6,308 nucleotides of DNA from DASPXY01 sp038227745 (GCA_038227745.1 JBBRPS010000630.1:1-6308); one strand, 5' to 3'. Shown: positions 1-6,172, counted from the first letter of the stretch. Numbers and translations are program-made. The notes: generated by a model not told the origin, from the sequence alone.

Positions 1-1
1 A

Positions 2-127
2 GAACCCACCGAGCCCCCGGATAGTCTGGCGCAGCGCAGGCGCTGGACCTTGCGACGCATCGGCCTTACACTGACCCGGAACTGCCGCCCGACCGCTGTC
101 GAGCCCAATCTGACGAATTTTCCGTGA
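2..127 (+). CDS. Possible C-terminal tail of an upstream gene (partial)
   Basis: One forward frame is open from the window edge to a TGA at 125-127, giving 41 residues (EPTEPPDSLAQRRRW... ending LTNFP). Third codon positions are mostly G or C, as in the neighbouring real genes. The stop lies 41 nt before the preferred esterase start, so it could be the end of an upstream gene in the same direction. I recognise no domain. The stretch is short and GC-rich sequence often leaves frames open by chance, so this is only a candidate. The alternative is that these bases are simply the upstream region of the esterase. Confidence 0.22.
   Translation, partial: EPTEPPDSLAQRRRWTLRRIGLTLTRNCRPTAVEPNLTNFP
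44..72 (+). promoter_or_regulatory. Weak sigma70-like promoter candidate for the esterase gene
   Basis: TGGACC at 44-49 (4/6 match to TTGACA) and TACACT at 67-72 (4/6 match to TATAAT) are separated by 17 nt, about 97 nt before the esterase start at 169. Spacing is ideal but the boxes are imperfect. It would lie inside the possible upstream gene tail, and it is unsupported beyond this match. Confidence 0.2.
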
Positions 128-155
128 CCCTGTTCCACCCGGCGCAACTTTCTGT

Positions 156-160
156 GGAGG
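156..160 (+). promoter_or_regulatory. Ribosome binding site that sets the esterase start
   Basis: GGAGG is followed by 8 nt and then GTG at 169. The same motif and spacing precede the three other intact genes here. The longer reading from GTG at 124 has no such site and would put 15 residues ahead of the signal peptide, so 169 is preferred. Confidence 0.75.
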
Positions 161-168
161 TCCCGACC

Positions 169-1695
169 GTGCAGCGAAGCAACTTCCGACCCCTGATCCT
201 GGCCCTCGGGCTGGCCGCGGCGCTCGCCGCGCCGGCCCGGGCCGACGTCCGCCTGCCGCGGGTCATTTCCGACCACATGGTCCTGCAGCGCGACGCCGCC
301 GTGCCGATCTGGGGCTGGGCCGACCCCGGCGAGGGCGTGACGGTAACGGTCGCCGGGCAGACGCGGGCCACGAAGGCCGACGCGGACGGCACCTGGCGGG
401 TGAAGCTCGACCGCCTCGCCGCCGGCGGCCCGCACACGCTCACCGTCAAGGGCAACAACACCGTGACCGTCAAGGACGTGCTCGTCGGCGAGGTCTGGCT
501 CGCCTCCGGGCAGTCGAACATGGCCTGGACGGTGGGCCGCTCGACCAACTTCGAGAGCGAGAAGGAGGCGGCGAAGCACCCGCAGCTGCGCATGTTCACC
601 GTCGGCCGCGCCCCCGCCCGCGAGCCGCAGAAGGACTGCAAGGGCACGTGGGAGGTCTGCGCGCCGGAGACGGTCGGCAACTTCTCGGGCACTGCGTACT
701 TCTTCGCGCGTGACCTGCAGGCGAAGCTCAAGGTGCCGGTCGGCGTCATCAACTCGTCGGTCGGCGGCACGCCCATCGAGTCCTGGATCAGCCTGGACGC
801 GCAGAAGTCCGTGGCGGCCCTGCAGCCTCTGCTCGCGCGGTGGAACAAGCTCGCGACCGAGTGGGAGCCGAAGAGCGCGCAGGCGAAGTACGAGAAGCAG
901 CTCGCGGCCTACCGCATGGCCGCGGAGAAGGCGAAGGCCGAGGGCAAAAAGGTGCCGCGGGCGCCGCAGAAGCCGGTACATCCGAACGACAATACGCATT
1001 ACCCGGCGGTCCTGTTCAACGCGATGATCGCTCCGGTCGTCCCCTACGGCATCCGCGGCGCGATCTGGTATCAGGGCGAGAGCAACGCCGGGTCCGAGGA
1101 GTCCGGCAAGCTGTACGGCGCGCAACTGCCGCTGCTGGTGCGCGACTGGCGCGGCCGCTGGGGCGAGGGTGATTTCCCGTTCGCGTGGGTGCAGCTGCCC
1201 AACTACGTGACCAAGGCGCAGGGCTGGCCGGCCGTGCGCGAGGCGATGCGGCGGTCGCTATCGCTGCCGCAGACCGGCATGACGGTGAACATCGACATCG
1301 GCGACCCGAAGGACATCCACCCGGCGAACAAGCAGGACTACGGTAAGCGGCTGGCGCTGTGGGCGCGGGCGCAGGTCTACGGCGAGAAGATCCCGTGGTC
1401 GGGGCCGCTGCCGGCCGGACACAAGGTGGAGGGCGGCGCGGTCGAAGTGAGCTTCGCGCACGCCGACGGCGGTTTGGTGGCGAAGGGTGGTGAGCTGCGC
1501 GGCTTCGCGGTTGCAGGCGCTGATGGGAAGTGGAGGCCCGCGGCGGCGCGCATCCAGGGGGACCGCGTGCTCGTCTCCTCGACGGAGGTGGCAGCGCCGG
1601 TCGCGGCCCGCTACGACTGGGCCGCGAACCCCGACGGCAACCTGTACAACGGCGCCGGCCTGCCCGCCTCGCCGTTCCGCACGGGGAAGGAGTAA
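169..1695 (+). CDS. Secreted sialate O-acetylesterase-family hydrolase (SASA/SGNH type)
   Basis: A 508-residue exported esterase predicted to remove O-acetyl groups from sialic acid or other glycans. Residues 1-25 form a signal peptide: basic start, hydrophobic core LILALGLAAALAA, and an ARA-D cleavage site after residue 25. A beta-rich N-terminal domain follows (VISDHMVLQRD, GWADPGEGVTV) to about residue 105. The catalytic blocks are all present: GQSNM with nucleophile Ser116, GGTPIESW from Gly199, WYQGESN at 300-306, and DIH with Asp382 and His384, the acid/base pair. Between the second and third blocks lies a charged, Lys/Ala-rich insertion (about residues 235-275). Start: GTG at 169 fits the GGAGG site and the signal peptide; an upstream in-frame GTG at 124 is less likely. 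TAA at 1693-1695. The gene stands alone and converges on the toxin gene. Family membership is firm. The actual substrate is not known: planctomycetes have many paralogues, often tied to polysaccharide breakdown rather than sialic acid. Confidence 0.93.
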   Translation: MQRSNFRPLILALGLAAALAAPARADVRLPRVISDHMVLQRDAAVPIWGWADPGEGVTVTVAGQTRATKADADGTWRVKLDRLAAGGPHTLTVKGNNTVTVKDVLVGEVWLASGQSNMAWTVGRSTNFESEKEAAKHPQLRMFTVGRAPAREPQKDCKGTWEVCAPETVGNFSGTAYFFARDLQAKLKVPVGVINSSVGGTPIESWISLDAQKSVAALQPLLARWNKLATEWEPKSAQAKYEKQLAAYRMAAEKAKAEGKKVPRAPQKPVHPNDNTHYPAVLFNAMIAPVVPYGIRGAIWYQGESNAGSEESGKLYGAQLPLLVRDWRGRWGEGDFPFAWVQLPNYVTKAQGWPAVREAMRRSLSLPQTGMTVNIDIGDPKDIHPANKQDYGKRLALWARAQVYGEKIPWSGPLPAGHKVEGGAVEVSFAHADGGLVAKGGELRGFAVAGADGKWRPAAARIQGDRVLVSSTEVAAPVAARYDWAANPDGNLYNGAGLPASPFRTGKE

Positions 1696-1703
1696 GAGGG
1701 GCC

Positions 1704-1724
1704 GGCGAACCGGGGGCGTTCGCC
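1704..1724. terminator. Hairpin between convergent genes, candidate bidirectional terminator
   Basis: GGCGAAC (1704-1710) pairs perfectly with GTTCGCC (1718-1724) across a 7-nt loop, CGGGGGC. It starts 8 nt after the esterase stop and lies 35 nt beyond the toxin stop, in the 63-bp gap between convergent genes. No T-tract follows on either strand, so factor-independent termination is only suggested; it could be a GC-rich repeat. Confidence 0.4.
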
Positions 1725-1758
1725 CTCGGCTCGCTTCGATTGTCGAGACGGCGCGGGA

Positions 1759-2064
1759 TCAGTTGTCGGCAGTGCCTTCTTCTACGAAACGACAAGCGAC
1801 AATGCCGAGTTCCTTGTTGGCATCGTTGCGCCTCACGAAGAAAGTGAACGACAGGGGCCGCACGAAGGGCGGGATCGCCGGCAAGGCGAAGGGGAAAGTG
1901 AAGAGATCCAAAAACGGCACCACCTGCTCAGCCAGCAGGCCGTCCGGGTTTCCGGCCAGATCGATGTTGAGGCGGTTGAGTACCTCCAACAGGATGTTCC
2001 GGGGGAGCCGCCAACCCCGGATCTGCTCTTTAACCCCCGGGGCGATCTTCACCTTGTAGCTCAC
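1759..2064 (-). CDS. RelE/ParE-like toxin of a type II toxin-antitoxin pair
   Basis: 101 residues, the usual size for the RelE/ParE fold. It begins VSYKVKIAPGVKEQ (first strand, YKVKIAP, then helix), continues with a helical pair (RGWRLPRNILLEVLNRLN), and ends with the strands expected of the fold (RPLSFTFFV, then KELGIVACRFVEE). The start is GTG at 2064, with GGAGG 8 nt upstream. The frame stays open as far as 2253, but the extra 63 residues are Arg/Pro-rich shadow translation of the antitoxin gene. The gene overlaps the 3' end of the antitoxin-like gene by 35 nt, implying translational coupling. RelE family members cut mRNA on ribosomes and ParE members poison gyrase; family membership here is inferred from pattern, and the sequence does not say which activity applies, since catalytic residues vary widely. 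G+C is about 61% by hand count at 1801-2040, well below the flanking genes, consistent with acquisition by transfer. Stop is TGA at 1759-1761. Confidence 0.72.
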   Translation of the reverse strand: MSYKVKIAPGVKEQIRGWRLPRNILLEVLNRLNIDLAGNPDGLLAEQVVPFLDLFTFPFALPAIPPFVRPLSFTFFVRRNDANKELGIVACRFVEEGTADN

Positions 2065-2527
2065 GAATCCATCCTCCGAGGTCCGCCCCCTCGCCGCGGT
2101 CCAGGGACGCCATGCCGGCCTCGATTTGCTTCTTGTCGGGGAAAGGCCACCTCGTCTCGAAATCCTGGTAAAGGCGCTCCACCGTGGCCCGGCGCTGGCG
2201 GAAGTCCCGGGCGTTGTCAACCGCGTACCCATTCCCTTCGGCCCACGCGACACACTCCTCCAGCAGACCCGCCACGTCCAGGCTGCTCCTGTACGCCATA
2301 CGGAGCAAGCGACCGAGGCCTTGAATCTTTTTCAACTCCCCGGCGAACAGCTGCTTCCAGGAATCGGCCTGCCACTGGGCCAACAGGTCCATCGTCCCCA
2401 GCCACTCGCGGACCACGTCTTCCAGGTCGTGAACCTCCAGGGCGTCGTCGTGGCTCGCCTTCCAGGCCTCAACGGCGTCCTCGATCGCCCGCACGCGGCC
2501 ACGGTAGATGACACTTCTGGTGATCAC
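2030..2527 (-). CDS. Antitoxin-like protein with a long N-terminal extension
   Basis: 165 residues, encoded directly upstream of the RelE/ParE-like toxin and overlapping it by 35 nt, the usual antitoxin-first order. The last 45 or so residues resemble the C-terminal part of many small bacterial antitoxins: ETRWPFPDKKQIEAG, then a short acidic/basic turn (SLDRGEGADL), then an amphipathic end (GGWIRELQ). In such proteins this part wraps the toxin. The first 120 residues are predicted mostly helical (IEDAVEAWKASHDDA, LLAQWQADSWKQLFAGELK, SLDVAGLLEECVAWA) and match no DNA-binding domain I know; no clear ribbon-helix-helix, HTH or AbrB motif is visible. 165 residues is long for a RelB or ParD type antitoxin. 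The start is GTG at 2527 with GGAGG 8 nt upstream; stop TAA at 2030-2032. The antitoxin role is inferred from context and the C-terminal pattern. The alternative is a host protein of unknown function that happens to precede a toxin. Confidence 0.68.
   Translation of the reverse strand: MITRSVIYRGRVRAIEDAVEAWKASHDDALEVHDLEDVVREWLGTMDLLAQWQADSWKQLFAGELKKIQGLGRLLRMAYRSSLDVAGLLEECVAWAEGNGYAVDNARDFRQRRATVERLYQDFETRWPFPDKKQIEAGMASLDRGEGADLGGWIRELQGEDRPGG
2073..2077 (-). promoter_or_regulatory. Ribosome binding site of the toxin gene, inside the antitoxin gene
   Basis: On the minus strand GGAGG is followed by 8 nt and then GTG (2064). It lies within the last codons of the upstream antitoxin-like gene and is what makes the 2064 start preferable to the longer open frame. 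An ATG immediately after the GGAGG reads into TGA after three codons and is not a real start. Confidence 0.7.
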
Positions 2528-2535
2528 GGTAGTGT

Positions 2536-2540
2536 CCTCC
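2536..2540 (-). promoter_or_regulatory. Ribosome binding site of the antitoxin-like gene
   Basis: GGAGG on the minus strand, 8 nt before the GTG at 2527, fixes the first gene of the cassette. No convincing -35/-10 pair was found in the 250 bp upstream. Confidence 0.7.
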
Positions 2541-2639
2541 GGCGAACCCTCATCGGTCCGCTCTCCACATCGGATTCGACAAGGGCCGGCGACCTACAGG
2601 GGAAGGAGGGGGCGGTTGTGGTTTGTCCGGGACACCCGC

Positions 2640-2667
2640 CGCCCCTCTCCGGCAGCGGAGAGGGGCG
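2640..2667. terminator. Perfect 12-bp hairpin, likely terminator of the DUF4139 gene
   Basis: CGCCCCTCTCCG (2640-2651) and CGGAGAGGGGCG (2656-2667) form a perfect 12-bp stem with the loop GCAG. It lies 117 bp beyond the stop of the leftward DUF4139 gene and 112 bp before the antitoxin-like gene, so it could insulate the two units. No T-tract follows on the minus strand, so it may instead be a dispersed GC-rich repeat or an RNA stability element. Confidence 0.5.
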
Positions 2668-2784
2668 ATTGGTTCCGGCCCGGCACCCCATGCAGCATAG
2701 GCCGCTTGCAACTCCCAAGCAAGGGCCCCATGACCCCACACGGGAGCCCGCGGAGGATCCCAGACTCGCCAGTCCGGGTCAGCG

Positions 2785-5163
2785 CTACGGGCGCGACGGG
2801 GGCGCTTTGCCCTCATCGGGCGCGACGCCCCGGACCACCGGTGCGGGCGGCGCGGGCGCCGGCACCTGTTCCCGAGCCTCGACCGGCGTCGGGCCGACTT
2901 CCACCTTGCCCCAGTACGCCTCGTACTCCTGCCGCTGCCGCGCCTCGATGTCCTGCAACTCGCGGACCTGGCCCTGCAGCTTCTCGATCTCCGTCTCCTG
3001 GCGGTCGAACTTCTCCAGGTAGCGCTTGTACGCGGCCGCGGTCTGCGGCATCTCCTTGAGGTTCGCCCGCAGCCGCCCCTGGTCCTCCCCGATCGCCTGC
3101 AGCTGCCCCTGGCGCCGGGACAGCTCGCCCTGCGTCGCCGCCACCTTGCCCTTCAGCTCCAGTGCCTTTTCCAGCGCCTGCCGGATCGCGGCACTGTCGG
3201 CGGCCAGGCGCAGGAGCTGCCGCAGAAGGTGTTCCTCGCAGCCGCACAGCGCCACCTGCCCGACGACGTCGCGCTCCTCGACCACCTCCAGGGCGGCCGA
3301 CTTCCCCGGCGCCACCTTCACCTCGAAGCGGTAGACCGCGCGCGTCCGCTCTGCCGGCTTGGCCTTGCCCGTCAGCCGGAACTCGGGGCGGAAGGGGTGT
3401 TCGATCAGTACCGTGCGGTTGTGGCCGGAGCGATTGCGGATATTGTAGGTCTTGCTCTCACGGGCCTTCGTGGTCGTGGACAGGATGCTCTTGTGGATGC
3501 GGACCGACGTCACGGCGGCGGCGCACGGCACGGACAGCGGCTCGACCTCCGTGCCCAGGTCGATGGCGTAGCTGATGAGGCGGTCCTCGCCGGTCCGCAG
3601 GTCGAGCAGGTGGGCGTCCCCCGCGTAGCCTGACCCCTCGAAGATGGTGACGGGGCCTTGCATCAGGTGCAGGCCGCTCGTGTTCTTCACCTTCAGGGCG
3701 AGGAGGGGGAACTTCGCGTGGGTGGACTCGTTGTAGAGGCTGACGCGGGAACCCTCGACGGCCTTGCTGACGATGGGCAGCATCGCCGACTTCTGCCGCG
3801 GCAGGCTGACCGGGTGCTTGATGGCGTACTCGAAGAAGTCGCCGAGTTCCGCGGCCGTCGCCGCCGAAACGACGCTGCGCCCGAGGTTGTTGAGGAACGG
3901 GTACTGCGTGTTGAACGTGATGCCCGCGATGCCGCCGCCCGCCAGTTGCTTGACCGGGGTGCTGGCGAAGCGGCCGTTGTCGCCGTTGCTGAAGGAATTG
4001 ACGCCCTGAATCGGGGCATTCCCCGCCGCCGGTGCTGGGGCGGAGCCGGGGAGAGGCGCCGTGGTCGGGACCGGTACGCCGAGAGGATCGCCGTGCGTGG
4101 TCGGTTGCAGCCCGGCGAAGAGCTGCGGCTGAACGGTTGGCCGCGGCAGGTACAGCGGCTTGTACAGGTCCATCTTGAAGGAGATCGGCCGACCCGACAC
4201 CAGCGCCAGGCGGACGTCCTTCCAGTCCTCGCCGGTCGGGTTCTCCACCAGCGCCCAGCCTTGCAGGAGCAGCTTGCCGTCGCCGCCGACCAGCAGCCGG
4301 TAGCTCGTCCGCCACAGCGGGCTCTCGACGACGTAACCCACGCGCACCTTGCGCCGGCCCTCGCCCTTGAAGCTCAGGCTGACGGTGCGCTTCTGGGTGT
4401 CGTGCGCGCCCGCGAGCACTTCCAGGGCGCGGCGGAACTCGCGCTCCATCGCCGCGTTGAGGAAGCGCACGCGCTGCACCTCGGTCAGCGGCACACTGCG
4501 CAGGCCCTCGGGGCACAACAGGTTCAACCGCGCCGGCTCATTGAGCAGGGCTTCTTCCTTGGTGGTGCCGGCGGGCTGATAATACCTCACCGTGGCCGCC
4601 GGCGGAGCCGCGCAGGCGACCGGGGGCACCTGCGGCTGGCCCCAGCGCTGGCCCTGGCCGGTGACGAGGTCCTTCAGGCCCGGCTCGACGCCGATCACCG
4701 TGCCGATCAGCGGGTCCTTGGCCTGGCGCAGCAGCACCTCGACCTTCTCGCCGCGGGCCTGGTGGAGCAGCTCGGCGAAGGACGGGTTGCCGTTCAGGTT
4801 GACGGCGAAGCTGCCCAGCGTCCGGTCGAACGGATTGTGGCTGTCGCAGCTCGCGGCGGTGACGGTGCCGCCGCCGAGGTCCTGCAACACCATGCTCTTG
4901 AGCAGGTCGTTGACGTCCTCGACGGGGAAAGCGAGGTCGATGCGGGCGTCGCCGTCCACCTCGGCCTCGCGCTGGAAATAGCCGACGCCGCTGCTGTAGA
5001 GCGTCACGTGCGTGACGGGCAGGTTGGGCGCGGCCGGTCTGGCCGCCGCCTGGGCCGGGACGGCAAGGACGTCCTCGGCGGGCAACGGTTGGGGCCTGAG
5101 CAGGAAGATCGCGGCGAGGGTGAGGGCCGCGACGACAGAGGCGGCGCAGACGAGCCGGCGCAT
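2785..5163 (-). CDS. DUF4139 domain protein, exported or membrane-anchored, with coiled-coil tail
   Basis: 792 residues. Residues 5-22 are a hydrophobic segment after MRR (signal peptide or anchor; possible cleavage near LPAED at 27-31). An N-terminal module follows at 49-165 (THVTLYSSGVGYFQREAEV, then DVNDLLKSMVLQDLGGG), the DUF4140-like start seen in this family. The core DUF4139 region begins near 255 and carries VESPLWRTSYRLLV (279-292), WALVENPTGEDWKDVRLALV and GRPISF, and ends near 640 after YNIRNRSG and VLIEHPFRPE. A Pro/Ala/Gly-rich linker (about 355-415) interrupts it. Residues 655-750 are a charged coiled coil, including YLEKFDRQETEIEKLQGQV, and the last 40 residues are a Pro-rich tail. 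The start is ATG at 5163, with GGAGG 8 nt upstream; stop TAG at 2785-2787. The family includes the mucoidy inhibitor MuiA-like proteins, but no biochemical role is established. A place in the envelope is inferred from the signal. It seems to be a single-gene unit between two strong hairpins. Confidence 0.9.
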   Translation of the reverse strand: MRRLVCAASVVAALTLAAIFLLRPQPLPAEDVLAVPAQAAARPAAPNLPVTHVTLYSSGVGYFQREAEVDGDARIDLAFPVEDVNDLLKSMVLQDLGGGTVTAASCDSHNPFDRTLGSFAVNLNGNPSFAELLHQARGEKVEVLLRQAKDPLIGTVIGVEPGLKDLVTGQGQRWGQPQVPPVACAAPPAATVRYYQPAGTTKEEALLNEPARLNLLCPEGLRSVPLTEVQRVRFLNAAMEREFRRALEVLAGAHDTQKRTVSLSFKGEGRRKVRVGYVVESPLWRTSYRLLVGGDGKLLLQGWALVENPTGEDWKDVRLALVSGRPISFKMDLYKPLYLPRPTVQPQLFAGLQPTTHGDPLGVPVPTTAPLPGSAPAPAAGNAPIQGVNSFSNGDNGRFASTPVKQLAGGGIAGITFNTQYPFLNNLGRSVVSAATAAELGDFFEYAIKHPVSLPRQKSAMLPIVSKAVEGSRVSLYNESTHAKFPLLALKVKNTSGLHLMQGPVTIFEGSGYAGDAHLLDLRTGEDRLISYAIDLGTEVEPLSVPCAAAVTSVRIHKSILSTTTKARESKTYNIRNRSGHNRTVLIEHPFRPEFRLTGKAKPAERTRAVYRFEVKVAPGKSAALEVVEERDVVGQVALCGCEEHLLRQLLRLAADSAAIRQALEKALELKGKVAATQGELSRRQGQLQAIGEDQGRLRANLKEMPQTAAAYKRYLEKFDRQETEIEKLQGQVRELQDIEARQRQEYEAYWGKVEVGPTPVEAREQVPAPAPPAPVVRGVAPDEGKAPPSRP

Positions 5164-5171
5164 GCCCGGTT

Positions 5172-5176
5172 CCTCC
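5172..5176 (-). promoter_or_regulatory. Ribosome binding site of the DUF4139 gene
   Basis: GGAGG within AAGGAGGA on the minus strand, 8 nt before the ATG at 5163. It confirms the start just ahead of the signal sequence. Confidence 0.75.
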
Positions 5177-5266
5177 TTGAACGGGGTGGGGGTGAGCGTC
5201 CTGACGGCAGGCCGGGGAGTTTACCGCAACCCTGCCGACGATTGCTAGTGCAAGAGCAGGGGGAGG

Positions 5267-5332
5267 GGGGTTCGTAGTTCCGCCTTCAGGCGGTTTCGGC
5301 CTCCACCGCCTGAAGGCGGAACTACGAACCCC
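5267..5332. repeat. Perfect 28-bp inverted repeat with nested palindromes
   Basis: Arms 5267-5294 and 5305-5332 are perfectly complementary over 28 bp and enclose a 10-nt loop (TTCGGCCTCC). Each arm contains a smaller palindrome: CCGCC-TTCA-GGCGG at 5280-5293 and CCGCC-TGAA-GGCGG at 5306-5319, so the DNA can form one long hairpin or two short ones. It sits between the leftward SUMF1 remnant and the leftward DUF4139 gene. It resembles REP/BIME-like dispersed intergenic elements, and in my memory the CCGCCTTCAGGCGG core is frequent in Gemmata-like genomes; that is recollection, not a search result. It could also terminate transcription coming from the right or arise from a MITE-like element. 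No target-site duplication was identified directly around it. Confidence 0.85.
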
Positions 5333-5503
5333 ACCCCGCGGTCACCTCGCCGGCGCCGCCAGTGTCTTACAACGACCCGACAATTCCTCTCTCACCGACC
5401 ACTCGCCAGTTCCGGAGGGGCATTGATGCGTACGTCAACCTCCTGGCCGGCAAGGAGGACGTGCTGTTCCTGAGAGGCCAGGCCCGCCCGCCTCCGGCGG
5501 TGC
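5333..5503. other. Spacer between the large inverted repeat and the SUMF1 remnant
   Basis: Apart from the doubtful small ORF, the only structure is a small palindrome, CCGCC-TCC-GGCGG at 5488-5500, just beyond the stop of the SUMF1 remnant. It is too short to call a terminator with confidence. Confidence 0.4.
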
Positions 5504-5565
5504 TCATTCGTCAGGCGGTTTTCGTCCGGAGTGCTCCGGTGCAAGCGCCGCCCCGGGGGCCGTGA
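5362..5565 (+). CDS. Doubtful small ORF, possible gene fragment
   Basis: 67 codons from GTG to TGA. The middle (RRGIDAYVNLLAGKEDVLFLRGQ) reads like genuine protein, while the last 25 residues become Pro/Arg-rich where the frame runs antisense to the SUMF1 remnant beyond 5504. There is no GGAGG site before the GTG, unlike every intact gene here. I do not recognise a family. It could be the 5' piece of a decayed gene, or chance. Confidence 0.18.
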   Translation: MSYNDPTIPLSPTTRQFRRGIDAYVNLLAGKEDVLFLRGQARPPPAVLIRQAVFVRSAPVQAPPRGP

Positions 5566-6172
5566 ACACCACGCGCAGGCCGTGGTAGCTCCGCACGACG
5601 GCGGGCTCTCCGCTGCCGCGAACGGCGGAGCGGCACCACCAGGGGTCGCCAAATTCCCCCCAGCCGGCCCCCCGCAAGACGCGCTTGGCGGGTTTGTCCC
5701 TCGGCTCGGTGCAGAGCGGATCTTTCTCAGCCCCTGTGCGGTAGTAGTCCCGCTGGTACCAGTCGGCGCACCACTCCCAGACGTTGCCGTACATGTCGTA
5801 CAGCCCCCAGGCGTTGGGCTCCTTCTCGCCGACAGGGTGGGTCCTGCCGCGGGCGTTCCCGGTGTACCAGGCGTAGTCCCCCAGATCCTTGCCGAGCCGG
5901 CCGAAGTGGTAAGCCGTTTGGGACCCCGCACGGCAGGCGTATTCCCACTCCGCCTCCGTCGGCAGCCGGTACGCGCGCCCGGCCTGCCGTTCGGCCTGCC
6001 GGGCCGACAGCACGTCACAGAACTCCTTCGCCTGCCTCCAGGGCACACTGTCCACGGGGAACCGGCTCGTATCCAGGCCCTTGACCGCGTCCTTGCCTTT
6101 GCCCGTGGCGCAGAAATGGCTGGGGTTGTCGCCCATGACGGCCACGTACTCGCCCTGGGTGACTTCGTAGTT
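5504..6172 (-). pseudogene. SUMF1/formylglycine-generating-enzyme-like domain gene, 5' truncated
   Basis: The frame encodes most of a SUMF1-type domain. Conserved blocks, numbered from the first available start (GTG 6145), are: VMGDNPSHF (3-11), RLPTEAEWEYACRAG (60-74), AWGLYDMYGNVWEWC (112-126), RVLRGAGW (155-162) and HGLRVV (188-193, usually GFRVV). Family homology continues upstream of that GTG (YEVTQGEYVAVMG), then stops: the next codons are AAC and an in-frame TAG at 6173-6175. The normal preceding part (a glycine-rich MGS block and an FYLG-type motif, roughly 60-100 residues) is absent in all frames. No GGAGG precedes GTG 6145 or ATG 6136. It is therefore probably a truncated relic, though a shortened 213-residue product is possible. 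True formylglycine enzymes need two cysteines near the C-terminus; only Cys171 (WWCRSA) is present in that region, so even the intact parent was probably not a sulfatase activator. Stop TGA at 5504-5506. Confidence 0.75.

Larger units (their letters stand above)
2528..2784. other. Intergenic region between the DUF4139 gene and the toxin-antitoxin cassette
   Basis: 257 bp separate the stop of the DUF4139 gene from the start of the antitoxin-like gene, both leftward. It contains the cassette's ribosome binding site and one strong hairpin (2640-2667). Minus-strand TTGTCG at about 2576-2581 resembles a -35 box but has no partner at proper spacing. Forward and reverse frames here are open but composed of Arg/Pro/Gly-rich translation with no recognisable protein, so I call no gene. 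Confidence 0.6.

Noticed and set aside
66..848. Reverse open frame of 260 codons opposite the esterase
   Set aside because: Antisense shadow: Ser/Arg/Ala/Thr-rich translation with no motif, against an esterase with all catalytic blocks intact.
2065..2253. 63-residue N-terminal extension of the toxin
   Set aside because: The extra residues are a frame-shifted reading of the antitoxin gene with Arg/Pro/Ser/Trp-rich composition; the RelE-like pattern and the GGAGG site both begin at GTG 2064.
2126..3022. Forward open frame of 298 codons across the antitoxin gene and the gap
   Set aside because: It runs antisense to the antitoxin gene and into the DUF4139 gene, without a recognisable domain or ribosome binding site, and its composition changes along its length.
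3458..4516. Second reverse frame of 352 codons inside the DUF4139 gene
   Set aside because: It is a shadow frame with Arg/Pro/Ala/Gly-rich composition and no recognisable domain.
5215..5258. Minus-strand TTGCAC and TAAACT as a promoter for the DUF4139 gene
   Set aside because: The two boxes are separated by 24 nt, too far for a sigma70 promoter, and the -35 match is only 3/6.
3658..5277. Long forward open frame of 539 codons opposite the DUF4139 gene
   Set aside because: It is antisense to a gene with clear domain signatures, its translation is Arg/Ala/Gly/Leu/Gln-rich with no motif, and high third-position GC keeps opposite frames open. No GGAGG site fits its start.
5426..5473. Short ORF at ATG 5426 preceded by GGAGGGG
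   Set aside because: Only 15 codons (MRTSTSWPARRTCCS), and the spacing from the purine run is too close; no sign of coding.
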